DNA of 64,000 nucleotides, from positions 28,769 through 92,768 of the forward strand of contig SJOL01006484.1 in the NCBI GenBank assembly GCA_004794785.1, read 5' to 3'. This document shows, in pieces, positions 12,151-24,739 of the stretch. The notes beneath the pieces are model-generated. The model saw nothing but the letters and a program-made list of their open reading frames with translations. It was not told the DNA's origin and searched no databases. Position 1 is the stretch's first letter, and each line of letters opens with the position of its first letter. The stretch comes from Opisthorchis felineus. Taxonomy: Eukaryota; Platyhelminthes; Trematoda; Opisthorchiida; Opisthorchiidae. Both the position numbers and the translations under genes were made by a program.

Positions 12151-12385
12151 AACATCATAAACGAGAGATTCCGCTGGGTTCCAGGTGAGTGTCCCGTCAA
12201 AAACAAATTTGTACGCAAATGAGTTTATTTCGCTAATTTCGTGCAACTTGGTTTCAAGTAGAGCATAAGGTTGACGGAAACTCGTGAACTTCGCCTACCT
12301 GATGAGCCCCAAGAAGGGCGAAACGGGTCGTGAGCTGTCGAGGAGTTTCCGGATACTTTATGCGTGGTGCATTACGTCTATAAGA
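12151..12385 (+). repeat. HR1 repeat, full left plus ribozyme modules
   Basis: This is the most complete HR1 copy with both modules in one orientation. The left module (ATAAACGAGAGATTCCGCTG through GAGTTTATTTCGC, about 12160-12235) is joined to TTTCGTGCAACTTGGTTTCA and then the ribozyme module (about 12265-12370). It defines the element's order for reading the broken copies elsewhere. The family's repeated occurrence with a hammerhead suggests a Penelope-like or other ribozyme-bearing retroelement, but no reverse transcriptase or endonuclease remains next to it. The 71-codon frame at 12284-12499 is a shadow. Confidence 0.8.
12276..12345 (+). ncRNA. hammerhead ribozyme in HR1, partly degenerate
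   Basis: The core CTGATGA is intact at 12299-12305. Stem II is GCCC (12306-12309) against GGGC (12316-12319) with a CAAGAA loop. GAAA is at 12320-12323 and the GTC cleavage triplet ends at 12329. Stem III has CGGG instead of the family's CCGG, so one of its two pairs is lost. Stem I keeps CCTAC against GTGAG next to the cleavage site with one extra mismatch. The distal stem I arms seen in the 63.7-kb copy are eroded. All catalytic core bases are present, but stem III damage makes activity uncertain. Confidence 0.7.
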
Positions 12386-14589
12386 TGTAGGAAAGCTTCA
12401 GTTCATACTGATTTGTGCCACATTCTAAACGTAGGTAGGAAATCAAGTAATTTGTCAGAACAGAAACGTAACTTTTCGGTTTTTTTCTGCAGGCAATAGG
12501 ACAGAGTTTGTAAGCAACCCCAAATCACAATGGCATTCACCAAAATAAACTGTCAGTCCGGTCACCACAGAATGCTTGTTTTCATTTCTCATGTATGGGT
12601 GTGAATAAATGACGGAGCAGAAGCCGTCCATCTTGCACGCTTGCTGTGAACTAGAACATACACATTTAGCCGAAGACCCATCAACCCCGAGGGTGTGTAT
12701 GGTGAGGGTGGGGTTTTTAAGGGCGGTGTTGTGTCCGGTTGTAGGAGTTATTTATCGCGGTTGACTAAACAGCAATAAGACAGATGCGAATGCCGGTCGT
12801 AGCCTGTCTCTGTTGATCTAATCAGTTCTTCCAACTCGTTTTCGGGCTACATGGATCAAAGATCTCCATTGTCTGTGTGTGAGCAGGGCGCGAACAAACG
12901 GTTGGAAACTGCTGCGCGTTCATCGAGAGATTCACGTGTGAATCAAACCAGTTAGTATGTTTGTCGATTGACGAACATGAGCGGTTATTGTCACACTAAC
13001 TAGCATTGTCTTATTGTGCGCTCTGTCGGCTTCCAAAGGGAATACAACCTTAGCCAATATGGAGGTTGAATCAAGTGCACCATAAATTTTGGCCCAGCAT
13101 TATGACTGAATCAATAGAGCACGATTGTATTTGAGGTTTTACTTAATAAAACTGCACGTTGTTTTATAAATCGTAAGCAAATTCTTGTTTTCAAACGGGC
13201 TTACACAGACAATCTTACACAAGCTTTTTAAGAAGGACAAACATTGAAGACTTGTTTCTCAACCATTTCAAAGCTAGAGTGTGCAAAAAATGCTCAAAAC
13301 CTTTTTTGGCACAAAGGTTTGCCTGAGTACAGACTACAGTATGGTCGGTTACATAGAACATGTAGTGATCACGATGAAAAAATCCGAAAGTCAGTAGTTT
13401 CCGTCCTGTGTTTTCCGTAACATCGTCAGAATGTTTAACAAAAAAATTTTTAAAATAGCATTTATATATGCGATAAGTAGGAACGCTTACTCAGTAGACT
13501 GCTATCAAGTGCTCGAAAAACTATACGGACTGTTGGTTTCCGTTACTACCTTAGGTACAATACAAGCTTACTGCCTGCTTTCCCAAAGTGGTTCATTATT
13601 CCGACGAAAAAAACAAGATCCTGGTTACTTATTTTATTTGAACGTCTTGAGACATTAATTTCAAAAAGTCAGTGTAGTCTTTTCCCCTCAGATTAATGTC
13701 TACCTCGACTTGACAACCAGATTTCTCTTTAAGTTCAAAATTTCAGCTCAACTTGAAATGCCGTGGAAGACACCACCAGCGTGAAAGGGTTTATAAGCTT
13801 CCTCTGCCTCCCGTTGAAGCAATGCGTACTAGGGCACAGACGGCGGACCCTTTTTTGTCTTTTAAGGGAGTTCTGTCGGCGGCGAGCACCGTTTACATTG
13901 GGAGAACCGTCACAGTACGGATTGCAGTACGGAGTGCAACAAAGCACCGAAGTTTGGAGGGCTTTTTTCATCTGGGTGGAATGAAGCGACTGGTAACTCG
14001 AGCCCACTGCTTGGCACAGTCCTTAAAATTCTGTTTAGTTCGTCTTCACACAGTTTAACTAGATCTAGTTGTGTTCAACTTTTAGAAATAAAAAAATCGC
14101 CCAATGGTTTATACCGCTTTTAGATATGGAGTTGTCCATGCCTTAAATGCTTCAAAGTTAGAGTTATTTATCTATCTATGATCCGATCCACAATTAAACT
14201 GTGCTAATTTGCCTCTCGTAAAGAATGGCGCTAGGAATTCCTAAGTTGAGCAAAGGGATAGTTCAACGTGTGCAATTTCGGCTCTTTCCTGAGTTACGTT
14301 CATCCGGAAAAGTTTCATGGACTTAGTTTAAGGGAGCTACTTGCAGGAAACAACCACTACAACAGTGGTTAGAGTGTTCCGTCACTTTGCTTCCACAAAC
14401 TTATGGCACGTTTCAGATGTATTTTGAAACCAGAACCGGTCAAAGTGATTCAAACAAGGATGGAAATGACTGGCTGTTATGTTTCTACCAATGTTAAATG
14501 CTTGGCAACTGTTAACTCATTCATATGGTCTGTTTGATCCATGACTTGACTCATCAGGACCGTAGCCTTTAGGACCTTAATCGGGTCCT
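12386..14589. other. non-coding stretch, nothing recognised
   Basis: Overlapping frames of 70-100 codons on both strands at 13735-14058 share the same DNA and have no recognisable motifs. A G-rich patch at 12691-12723 is noted but not called. No family repeats were seen. Confidence 0.45.
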
Positions 14590-14725
14590 TCTATTATTCT
14601 GTTGACATTATGAGTAGATTTTGGAATTTTTCAAATGGGATTTCGTCCTGCAAGTAAAGTCAATCTCCACTGACACACCAAGAGGCCCCGTACAGCTGTT
14701 TAACCTTAGTGGGTGTTGTTGAGCA
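14590..14725 (-). repeat. SINE-C copy 3, diverged body fragment
   Basis: On the minus strand the motifs AAACAGCTGTACGGGGCC, TTGACTTTACTTGCAGG and ACGAAATCCCATTTG line up with the 3' part of SINE-C at 10480-10560. The CTGATGA part is replaced by unrelated or decayed sequence, so only the tail is recognisable. It has no tRNA-like head. Confidence 0.5.
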
Positions 14726-17267
14726 TTTTTTGCAAAATATTAGTATAAGAAATCCTTCAGTGGCTCTCAAAAAAGTGGCTGCACTGTCATCTCTATTACA
14801 ATGCGTCCACAAATTGGCTTTAATTTCGATAGAAAAATCCACATAACTCTTAGACATTGCTACTCCACTGAAACCAAGCCTAATTGATTGCCTGGAAAAC
14901 ATTACTGAACTAAACATTTCCTACTCCCAAAGATCTAGCTACAAAAACCAAGTAACTGGTTTCCACCTATCATAAAGCATATTGTCATATCTTAAGTGTT
15001 TTCTAAACAGACCGTACCAATTAAAAAAATCTTCTAGTTTGAGCTTTTTCTTTGAGTGCAGTTTTCCCACCTATCAGTCAGGCTCATTACCAAATGAAAT
15101 CGCATTTTGTAAGCAGGAATACATCAAGCAATCGAGCCTTTTTTCAAACCCATTCACAGCATTTCTGTTTAGTCAAAAATAGCGCAATATGCATTTCGAT
15201 GAGAGACTGGGTAAAGCATATTCATAGACGGAAACTTCACCCTGAACATCACAGCAATCAGACAGCTACGTGACTGCCAACTGGCATATTCGTTCCGGAC
15301 AGCACAAACCCATACTAAGCCAGACAATAAAATTTGGTTTTTGCATTTGGGTGCCAGATTCTGGACAAGGTTCGAAACTTAGCCCCCTCTTCTTTGGATA
15401 ATCTGTTACATATATGGGCTGCAGGTTATTTTAATGTGCCAGCTGGATATAGAATGTTTGAGTGACTGTTCGTTTGACAAAAAATGCAGAACAAGCAGAC
15501 ACTATCTTAGTGTCGTAATCAACATCCTAGCTAGGATAACAATATTTCATATAACCGAGTATGCAAAAGATAACCGATAAAGCAACAAATTACACGGAAG
15601 TATCGTTTTGCTAGTTTATCTCATTACCATCTACGGTTTTTGCTCACATTTGCCAGAACTGGCTGCCTCGTGAAAGAAAATGAATAAAAAAGAAAAACGT
15701 TCCAGATCAAGTGGTTTGAAGTCTTGGTGCGTTATTTTCTTCCCACGTAGAGGTAAACCCTTAAAATAAAAAACCAACCGCATCCGGAAGCTAAATTCGC
15801 TGCGCAGATTCTTTGTTGTCATGTAATTCTGTAGAAAAAAACAAGTCTCTTGAAACCATGAAGCACACTTTTTCTTACTTCCAAAATGAATTCAAAAGGA
15901 AACTCCTAAATGAACAAAGTCAGATAAATGATTAGAATTTCACCGTTCCCGTGTTTAATTACATCGCAACTCGGTGGTCCCTTCAGGAGTATAAGTCCGC
16001 AGTTTAACCTGGTTGCACCTGGGGCATGCCAGTCAGTTGCCATATGCACGCAAGCACGTACAATATTCACCTAGTCGGCGAAAGGTACGTTTGTCTGACG
16101 ATAATGTTAGAGCAGCTCTTCCCCTTCATTGATTTTTTAGTGAAATCTGGCCAGAAAGATGAATGTTGCTTGTTTGTAATGACAGATGATAAGCTTTTAT
16201 CGCAATTGTGCGTGCTTACCATACAGATGCATTAGCATGTCACTCCAATCGGGGTATAAAAACCATTCAAGCTTGAACGATTGGTGCTGCAAGCATATGC
16301 ATACAACTGAATGTGCTTGCCAAGAGTTGAACGTTTCGAAGATTTCTAATGTCAGTCGCTCCTATCACGAGGAAACACCCCTATGGGGAGGTGTTGCTAT
16401 TGTCTGACAGATCTTCTTCTTTACGTATTACTACGCGCTCACAACGCTTCCTGTGCCATGCGGAAAATTGAGAACAGTAGTAGTAGCTCTGCATATTCTG
16501 CGATAAGCTAAAGTATAATATTCTTTGGAAACGGCTCCTTTTTACGCTCGCTTATTGCCAAATAAATTCACTCTTCTATAAGAAAGTTGCTGTCAATCAA
16601 ATCGCACAATAATGGTAAACGTCAGGTAATCACGAACATTGTACTTAATTCGCAAGCCGGACGAAAATGTTGTCGGTTCTCACGAGATCGAATATTACGC
16701 AATAAGTATTTGTGAAAAAACGGAATCAACCACAGTAATCAATTTTTTCGAAGCACGATGTGGAATGAAAGTTTTTTTTCATGGAACTTTTCAGTAGACA
16801 ATTCAGGACGAACGACTATTTCGAAATAACCGAAACACCACTTTGAAGGGAAAACTACCAGTACCTAAGATGAGCCAACGTGAGAAAAGTCTGTGAAATG
16901 CATGGGTTTACCATGTTACAGTTACAAACTTTGAACCAAGCGAAATTGAGACACTGACAAACCTGGAAACGGCAAGTGGTCAAGCTTCCAGTTGTCTGTG
17001 AGGTGACAAATGTTTGGGCCTACCTGGTTGGCTTGTTCCTTCAAAATGAAACAAACTGTAATAATCTCACTGGGTGCTACAAAATCTCCTCAATTAACAG
17101 TGGATTAAACAAAATGCGTAAGAGCGAAACTCACAAAGCGCTTGAAATTGATTCCAAAACCACTATCAAAACCACTGACTTTTATTTATTTCAAGCGTTA
17201 GCCTCACAGTTTATCTCCACAGTGTGGTGAAATGCTTTTAAAATTAGCCATTTTTTACAAATATTGT
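14726..17267. other. non-coding stretch, nothing recognised
   Basis: Only short frames (up to 84 codons, 16976-17230) with no recognisable motifs. No tandem repeats or family repeats were seen. Confidence 0.45.
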
Positions 17268-17712
17268 TCTCCCAGGGGAGTCATCTGAATCCAGCTGAAC
17301 CTCTCATTTGTTATTGTCATCTTCAACTGAATGTGTCGCACCAGGCGGACATACATTACACAAACCCAACAAGCTACCCATAAGGTTGCTTAAAACTATT
17401 TGATAGCCCACGACCGGTATCGCCCTTCTTGGGGCACATCAAGTGGGTACAGTCCACGAGCTTCCGTGGACTTTATGTTCCGCTTGAACCCAAACTGGTC
17501 GTAAGTCGCCAAGTATTTTCACTTGCTTATGGATTAAGTTTTAACAAGAAACTCAACTGAATCCAGCTGAATATCTCGTCTAAGGTGGTCAAAAAGGACA
17601 TAAGTTTCACAGAAAGCCGGAGGCTGCGCCCACCTAGTGAGCCCTAGGGAGGGCGAAACCGGTCGTAGACTGTCGAAGAATTTTCAGTAATCTTATGTGC
17701 AGTAACCTACGT
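17268..17712. repeat. nested cluster of HR1 fragments in both orientations
   Basis: Four HR1 pieces lie together: a minus-strand left-module piece (17268-17316), a minus-strand ribozyme module (about 17383-17520), another minus-strand left-module piece (about 17548-17580) and a plus-strand ribozyme module (about 17598-17712). Both ribozyme cores are broken. In the minus copy the CTGATGA region reads TTGATGT and GAAA reads GATA. In the plus copy the core reads CTAGTGA while stem II (GCCC/GGGC), GAAA and CCGGTC are kept. Two orientations in 450 bp suggest repeated insertion at a preferred site, or inversion during insertion. Confidence 0.75.
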
Positions 17713-19349
17713 CTAGACGAAATATTTTCAACTGGTACACCAGTATATCAACTAGCCATTACATGTCTCCGGGGCATAGGTTGTCACATTATGACATAAA
17801 ACCGTAGCAGCGAGTAAAACTTAACACTGAAGACAATGCGCAAATTCGTGTTGTTCATTTGGTCAGCCTAGTTTAGCGGTAAGCACACACAGTATCGTCA
17901 AGTACATGATGTCGCAAATAATCCCCTTCTCATATATTGCGGCAAACCTGTGCCTCACTCATGTGGAATCAGAAGCTTCACACAACTTCAAAAGTCACGT
18001 TGGTGCGTCCGATACTACTAAACCAAATTAGCACACCTCTACAGACAGTGCAACAGCACTTGTTTCGCTGTAAAAACTGAAGACTGCCGCAACCTGCTGT
18101 TTCTTCCTGATTGCTGTGTTAGACCGGTGGCAGATAAAGCATGTGCATAGAAAGCCTGCAAAATCCGATCGTCCCTTACATTATCTATCTTATCCAGTCA
18201 TTCAGTCACTAACAAAACACGTTTGTGCTCAAACTCGGGGATAGCGGAGCAATAAGTGCCTCGATCTCAGGGCGCCTTACCAGTTGATGGATATCCGACA
18301 GGCTGTTCGTGCAGTGTACTAGAAGTAGGTTTACGACGAGCAATACAGACCGCCAGATTCACGAGTGTCACAGTGTGCATAACATACCGTACAGACACTT
18401 TGGAAGCCAACCGTACCATTATGAATGTGAACAACATTCTGACCTTTTCACGACGGAGAATACTCATAAGGTCACCGAAAATTTTCGATAGAACTTGAAT
18501 GAGATGTTCAGCCAGGATTCGGGTAAGTCAATCAAATTGGTGTGTAAATGGGTGTATTTGTCGGACAGTGTGGATAACATGCCAGCTGAGTCCTTAACCA
18601 GGCTCAAAGATCAAGTCGCACGTCTGAACCGAATTGACTTTCGGGCTGACATTTAGATTGACCAAGCTACCTACAGAGGAAACTTGTGCAATAGCGAATA
18701 TTTGTGGGAAGCATGGTAGTAGATGCTTCACAATGTGCTCTACGAAAAGCACACAGTTTGCTTTGAAGGAATACAATTATTTCAATAATATGTGAGCAGA
18801 GCAGGGAACGCCCTTGTTTCTAGACAAGCCCTTAGCTGCAATAACTGAAAGGATGGTTGAAGCTTTTCCTCATGTGAATGATACCAGTTCATTCATGTTA
18901 ACGTCACGATGATCGATAGGTCAACATCTGTCAGGCAGGACAACCCTGCCAAGTTCGCACGCTCAGTCTTATCACACTTACTCCATCAACTCACGTCCAC
19001 ATGCGCTCCGGCAGACACGGTCATGCGTTCCATACAGCCATCCAGTTAATGGTCGTTCTAGTGCTATAGTAGATTCAAATGCAACATTTCTAGAAATAAA
19101 CACCACTATGTACACGAAATTCTGGATAGATAACACCCTTAACCAACACATGATTTGGCACTCATTCGAACGCATAGTTATCCGAAGCATTCAGTACATT
19201 GTTCGTTGGCAGTGGTAGCCTGTAGTGACTTCACTAATGTGGATCGCCCACAAGTTTCAAGTTTCGAGCTTGTCAGAGCTTCACTGTGGTCAGCGTGCCC
19301 CACGAGGGTCAGGACTTATACTCCAGGTAAAGGAAAGGAAACTACTCAA
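17713..19349. other. non-coding stretch, nothing recognised
   Basis: Frames of 60-112 codons occur on both strands. The 112-codon one (19155-19493) runs into the HR1 copy at 19350 and so is at least partly a repeat shadow. No other features were identified. Confidence 0.45.
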
Positions 19350-19495
19350 TATGTTGTTGAAAATTCTTCGACATCCTACGACCGGTTTCGTCCTTCTTGG
19401 GGCTTATCAGATAGACACAGTCCACGAAAGTTCCGTCAACCTTATTTCCTACTTCAACCCAAAATCCGAGGAATAAACTCATATTGTTACTGAAC
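19350..19495 (-). repeat. HR1 ribozyme module, core mutated
   Basis: On the minus strand the whole ribozyme module is present: TAAGGTTGACGGAAC, the core region, stem II, GAAACCGGTC and TTTTCAACA. The core reads CTGATAA, so G8 is changed to A, and stem II has GCCC against GGAC with a C/A mismatch. From known hammerhead requirements I infer it is inactive. It is opposed to a plus-strand module 14 bp downstream. The same pair recurs at 22199-22476 because the segment is present twice. Confidence 0.75.
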
Positions 19496-21895
19496 ACTTT
19501 TTAAGGATGAGTGTACTTCGGGAGTTTCGTACAATTTCAGTTCAAGCAGAACATAAGTTTGACGGGGCCTCAAAAAGGGCGAAATCGGTCGTAGGCTTTC
19601 AAATGGTTTTCAGTAGCCTTATAAGTAGCATCCTTTAAGATAAAAACGCTGTTTCATTGGCCCCTGATAAATGATACCTTAAGAGACCTAGGCGGGGTCT
19701 GTGCCCCTTGTGGTTAATCGGACATCAGTGAAAGTAAAGACGGTCACCGATGAAAGCACATTTGGTCAAACCAAAACAAGCTGGACTTCACTGCAACAAC
19801 TAAGAATAATTCAGCAGCTGGTACACTTCCCGCCTTGCCCGTTGAAATCCTTTCAATTAGAATTGTGTTCAAAGCAGATGGACTGACAACTGTGAGTAGG
19901 TCGTAAATACTGTCCCAAAATGTGCAGTATCGGTCACAGTTCACAGAAGCAAACCTGAGCCGCGTTCTTTAGATTTAGTCTCCACCAGCACTTCAAGATA
20001 CGTAATTTAGCTGTTACCAACGTACTAACTGGAACATCGAACTCTGCGATCACCCAATAAATTCCTACAGGTCGCATTATTCATTTTCGGAATACTTACG
20101 GGCAAATCTTTTCTACTTCTGCCCTACATACAAACACACACAATACAATGTTGGAAATGAATTTTTGAGGCATGCATGCTGAATTTAGTTCAGCCCAATT
20201 CAATGAGAGTTGGTCAAAATACTATATTCTGAAGATCCTCCCCTGCAAACGCTATATCCGCACTTATTCCATCTCAAGTAAGAGAGTTGAGCTCTCAGGA
20301 CCGAGATTCTAGTTGATTTAAGGATATCTGTCTGTTGAATAATACAATTGTCAAACACCGAAACCTAACCCCAGGCAGCTATTCTTTCGTTTACACCATG
20401 TATAATTTACTTCCGTCTGCTAATCAAAACTGAACAAACTGGCAGAACAACTTCCGCATGCTGACAGTTGTACTCGTCCACAAACTAATTATTCGTGACC
20501 AATCATCGGTTCATAGTTGATGCTACCCGCGTTAGTAATCTTTAACTTCCACCAGTGCGACCGCATGTGACGGGTACTTTTTACCAAACGAACAAAAATC
20601 CCCAGCCTCTGTAAAATTCAGTAAAATTTCATTTCACTGACAATACAGAGACTGTATTGAGGTGACTTTCGAATGCAGCAAAAGCAATTCAAAATTCTCA
20701 ACTTCGATAACTTGCATTCTCGTAAAAACAATTTTTTAACAATGCAGACAGATGAGGCGTACAACAACGAGACTGTTTCCTGTACACTCAATTCCTCACT
20801 GAATTCTGTCACACTAGACTAAAGTAGGCAATAATTCAAGCGCATTTCTCAAGTGAACACAACTACTTTCATGGAAGTTAGCTGCACACAACAGCCGGAA
20901 AACACAATTCATTCTTTCATCGACAGTTGTTGCGTGACAAAATACAGGACAAATCACATGTCCAAAAATGATATTTATGTGTGTGAGAGAGACGTTTCAT
21001 TAAGCCAGGCCAAATTAGAATCGATGCCACCGGCGGTTGTGTGATTACAACGAAATTTGAGAAGGCATATAAATCGCTCACACTAAGCACGACGACCAAG
21101 TGAGTGATTGATAGCAATTTCTCTTTTGTTTCAACCTCGTTAGATTTGTTTCCCTCATATGGTGTAAAATAATGAGGAGAGAAATCTACGGGTTTCAAAG
21201 CCAGCTAAAAAGCAACAATGAAAATCTAATGGTAAAATTTCGTGTGGTAGCACGTGATTGATTCTGCTTCCCACAAAATGAAGTATGGCACGTTGAGCAA
21301 AAGCAGTTCGACAGAATATCATGGGTTTAACACTTCGCTGATTTTCAAAAGATCCTTTCAAGACAGTGTGTATACTAAGGTGTGTAAAGGTGTGTGCAGG
21401 AGCGCCTTCAATTGGGAAGCAATAAAGTTGCGAAGTTTCGTTTTACTGTGTCGCTGCCTTTTGTACTATGGAGTGAACCGCAGAGTGTTCAGCCGGCACT
21501 AGGCATCGGCTTGCAGTCGGTCCTGATCAGTCCATCCAGGCGTTTTACTAAAGATACATTAATTGCTAATTGGTGGTTACCCTAAAATAGGTGGAAATAT
21601 GGAAGTTTCGTCTTCCAATGCGTGGAAACGTGGTTATACAGTAATGGGTGCTGGTGATCGGTGAATAGGTTTACAGTGTCACATCGCAATTATGAATATT
21701 TGAAAAGCGAAACGAAATAGCTGATGATGCGGTGTCCGATACCACAGATAGCTTGCTTTCATAATGCACGCTTGTATTGGTCAGAAACAGAACAGGGTGC
21801 TTGGAGTAACGCATTACGAAATTTCGGTTATTGCATGCCAAAGTCGAAAGCAGTGCCTAAGTTTCTGAAAACAGCTGGATAACAGCTGCGTACGA
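19355..21895. repeat. 2541-bp near-identical segment, copy 1
   Basis: This segment is repeated at 22199-24739 with a constant offset of 2844 and at least nine substitutions, for example at 20149, 20555, 20599, 20621, 20855, 20972, 21389, 21814 and 21847. I saw no indels. Identity is about 99.6 percent. It ends exactly where the N run starts. It is most simply the right end of one contig, overlapping the left end of the next. Apart from the HR1 pair at its left edge the segment shows nothing recognisable. Confidence 0.95.
19509..19632 (+). repeat. HR1 ribozyme module, core deleted
   Basis: Plus-strand copy with TTCAGTTCAAGCAGAACATA, then a shortened segment where the CTGATGA core and the first arm of stem II have been deleted, then AGGGCGAAATCGGTCG and the 3' arm to CCTTATAAGTAG. 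It cannot fold as a hammerhead. With the minus-strand copy 14 bp upstream it forms an imperfect inverted pair. Confidence 0.75.
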
Positions 21896-22198
21896 NNNNN
21901 NNNNNNNNNNNNNNNNNNNNNNNNNNNNNNNNNNNNNNNNNNNNNNNNNNNNNNNNNNNNNNNNNNNNNNNNNNNNNNNNNNNNNNNNNNNNNNNNNNNN
22001 NNNNNNNNNNNNNNNNNNNNNNNNNNNNNNNNNNNNNNNNNNNNNNNNNNNNNNNNNNNNNNNNNNNNNNNNNNNNNNNNNNNNNNNNNNNNNNNNNNNN
22101 NNNNNNNNNNNNNNNNNNNNNNNNNNNNNNNNNNNNNNNNNNNNNNNNNNNNNNNNNNNNNNNNNNNNNNNNNNNNNNNNNNNNNNNNNNNNNNNNNN
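21896..22198. other. assembly gap of 303 N
   Basis: Unsequenced bases. The near-identical 2541-bp segments directly abut both edges, so the gap is probably a scaffolding artefact between contig ends that really overlap. Confidence 0.99.
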
Positions 22199-22339
22199 TG
22201 TTGAAAATTCTTCGACATCCTACGACCGGTTTCGTCCTTCTTGGGGCTTATCAGATAGACACAGTCCACGAAAGTTCCGTCAACCTTATTTCCTACTTCA
22301 ACCCAAAATCCGAGGAATAAACTCATATTGTTACTGAAC
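22199..22339 (-). repeat. HR1 ribozyme module, second instance of the 19350 copy
   Basis: Same sequence as 19355-19495, including the CTGATAA core change and the GGAC stem II mismatch. It should not be counted as an independent HR1 insertion if the duplication is an assembly artefact. Confidence 0.75.
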
Positions 22340-22352
22340 ACTTTTTAAGGAT

Positions 22353-22476
22353 GAGTGTACTTCGGGAGTTTCGTACAATTTCAGTTCAAGCAGAACATAA
22401 GTTTGACGGGGCCTCAAAAAGGGCGAAATCGGTCGTAGGCTTTCAAATGGTTTTCAGTAGCCTTATAAGTAGCATC
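22353..22476 (+). repeat. HR1 ribozyme module, second instance of the 19509 copy
   Basis: Same core-deleted plus-strand module as 19509-19632, at the constant offset. Not an independent insertion if the contig-overlap reading is right. Confidence 0.75.
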
Positions 22477-24739
22477 CTTTAAGATAAAAACGCTGTTTCA
22501 TTGGCCCCTGATAAATGATACCTTAAGAGACCTAGGCGGGGTCTGTGCCCCTTGTGGTTAATCGGACATCAGTGAAAGTAAAGACGGTCACCGATGAAAG
22601 CACATTTGGTCAAACCAAAACAAGCTGGACTTCACTGCAACAACTAAGAATAATTCAGCAGCTGGTACACTTCCCGCCTTGCCCGTTGAAATCCTTTCAA
22701 TTAGAATTGTGTTCAAAGCAGATGGACTGACAACTGTGAGTAGGTCGTAAATACTGTCCCAAAATGTGCAGTATCGGTCACAGTTCACAGAAGCAAACCT
22801 GAGCCGCGTTCTTTAGATTTAGTCTCCACCAGCACTTCAAGATACGTAATTTAGCTGTTACCAACGTACTAACTGGAACATCGAACTCTGCGATCACCCA
22901 ATAAATTCCTACAGGTCGCATTATTCATTTTCGGAATACTTACGGGCAAATCTTTTCTACTTCTGCCCTACATACAAACACACACAATACAAAGTTGGAA
23001 ATGAATTTTTGAGGCATGCATGCTGAATTTAGTTCAGCCCAATTCAATGAGAGTTGGTCAAAATACTATATTCTGAAGATCCTCCCCTGCAAACGCTATA
23101 TCCGCACTTATTCCATCTCAAGTAAGAGAGTTGAGCTCTCAGGACCGAGATTCTAGTTGATTTAAGGATATCTGTCTGTTGAATAATACAATTGTCAAAC
23201 ACCGAAACCTAACCCCAGGCAGCTATTCTTTCGTTTACACCATGTATAATTTACTTCCGTCTGCTAATCAAAACTGAACAAACTGGCAGAACAACTTCCG
23301 CATGCTGACAGTTGTACTCGTCCACAAACTAATTATTCGTGACCAATCATCGGTTCATAGTTGATGCTACCCGCGTTAGTAATCTTTAACTTCCACCAAT
23401 GCGACCGCATGTGACGGGTACTTTTTACCAAACGAACAAAAAACCCCAGCCTCTGTAAAATTCAATAAAATTTCATTTCACTGACAATACAGAGACTGTA
23501 TTGAGGTGACTTTCGAATGCAGCAAAAGCAATTCAAAATTCTCAACTTCGATAACTTGCATTCTCGTAAAAACAATTTTTTAACAATGCAGACAGATGAG
23601 GCGTACAACAACGAGACTGTTTCCTGTACACTCAATTCCTCACTGAATTCTGTCACACTAGACTAAAGTAGGCAATAATTCAAGCGCATTTCTCAAGTAA
23701 ACACAACTACTTTCATGGAAGTTAGCTGCACACAACAGCCGGAAAACACAATTCATTCTTTCATCGACAGTTGTTGCGTGACAAAATACAGGACAAATCA
23801 CATGTCCAAAAATGAGATTTATGTGTGTGAGAGAGACGTTTCATTAAGCCAGGCCAAATTAGAATCGATGCCACCGGCGGTTGTGTGATTACAACGAAAT
23901 TTGAGAAGGCATATAAATCGCTCACACTAAGCACGACGACCAAGTGAGTGATTGATAGCAATTTCTCTTTTGTTTCAACCTCGTTAGATTTGTTTCCCTC
24001 ATATGGTGTAAAATAATGAGGAGAGAAATCTACGGGTTTCAAAGCCAGCTAAAAAGCAACAATGAAAATCTAATGGTAAAATTTCGTGTGGTAGCACGTG
24101 ATTGATTCTGCTTCCCACAAAATGAAGTATGGCACGTTGAGCAAAAGCAGTTCGACAGAATATCATGGGTTTAACACTTCGCTGATTTTCAAAAGATCCT
24201 TTCAAGACAGTGTGTATACTAAGGTGTGTAAAAGTGTGTGCAGGAGCGCCTTCAATTGGGAAGCAATAAAGTTGCGAAGTTTCGTTTTACTGTGTCGCTG
24301 CCTTTTGTACTATGGAGTGAACCGCAGAGTGTTCAGCCGGCACTAGGCATCGGCTTGCAGTCGGTCCTGATCAGTCCATCCAGGCGTTTTACTAAAGATA
24401 CATTAATTGCTAATTGGTGGTTACCCTAAAATAGGTGGAAATATGGAAGTTTCGTCTTCCAATGCGTGGAAACGTGGTTATACAGTAATGGGTGCTGGTG
24501 ATCGGTGAATAGGTTTACAGTGTCACATCGCAATTATGAATATTTGAAAAGCGAAACGAAATAGCTGATGATGCGGTGTCCGATACCACAGATAGCTTGC
24601 TTTCATAATGCACGCTTGTATTGGTCAGAAACAGAACAGGGTGCTTGGAGTAACGCAGTACGAAATTTCGGTTATTGCATGCCAAAGTCGGAAGCAGTGC
24701 CTAAGTTTCTGAAAACAGCTGGATAACAGCTGCGTACGA

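Larger units (their letters stand above)
22199..24739. repeat. 2541-bp near-identical segment, copy 2
   Basis: Starts at the first base after the N run, inside an HR1 ribozyme module, and matches 19355-21895 throughout. The match ends exactly at the base corresponding to the last base before the gap. After 24739 the sequence continues into new DNA. Both copies start or end at the gap, which is what two unmerged overlapping contigs look like. The roughly 0.35 percent difference would fit allelic variation or base errors. Confidence 0.95.

Noticed and set aside
12691..12723. G-rich patch with four GGG tracts, a possible quadruplex
   Set aside because: Loop lengths are uneven, with one of 12 nt, and there is no promoter or gene context.
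14540..14575. Minus-strand CTGATGAGTC as a hammerhead core
   Set aside because: No GAAA follows at a usable distance.
21814..22341. 175-codon minus-strand frame crossing the gap
   Set aside because: More than half of it is N; the remainder is a shadow of the HR1 repeat.
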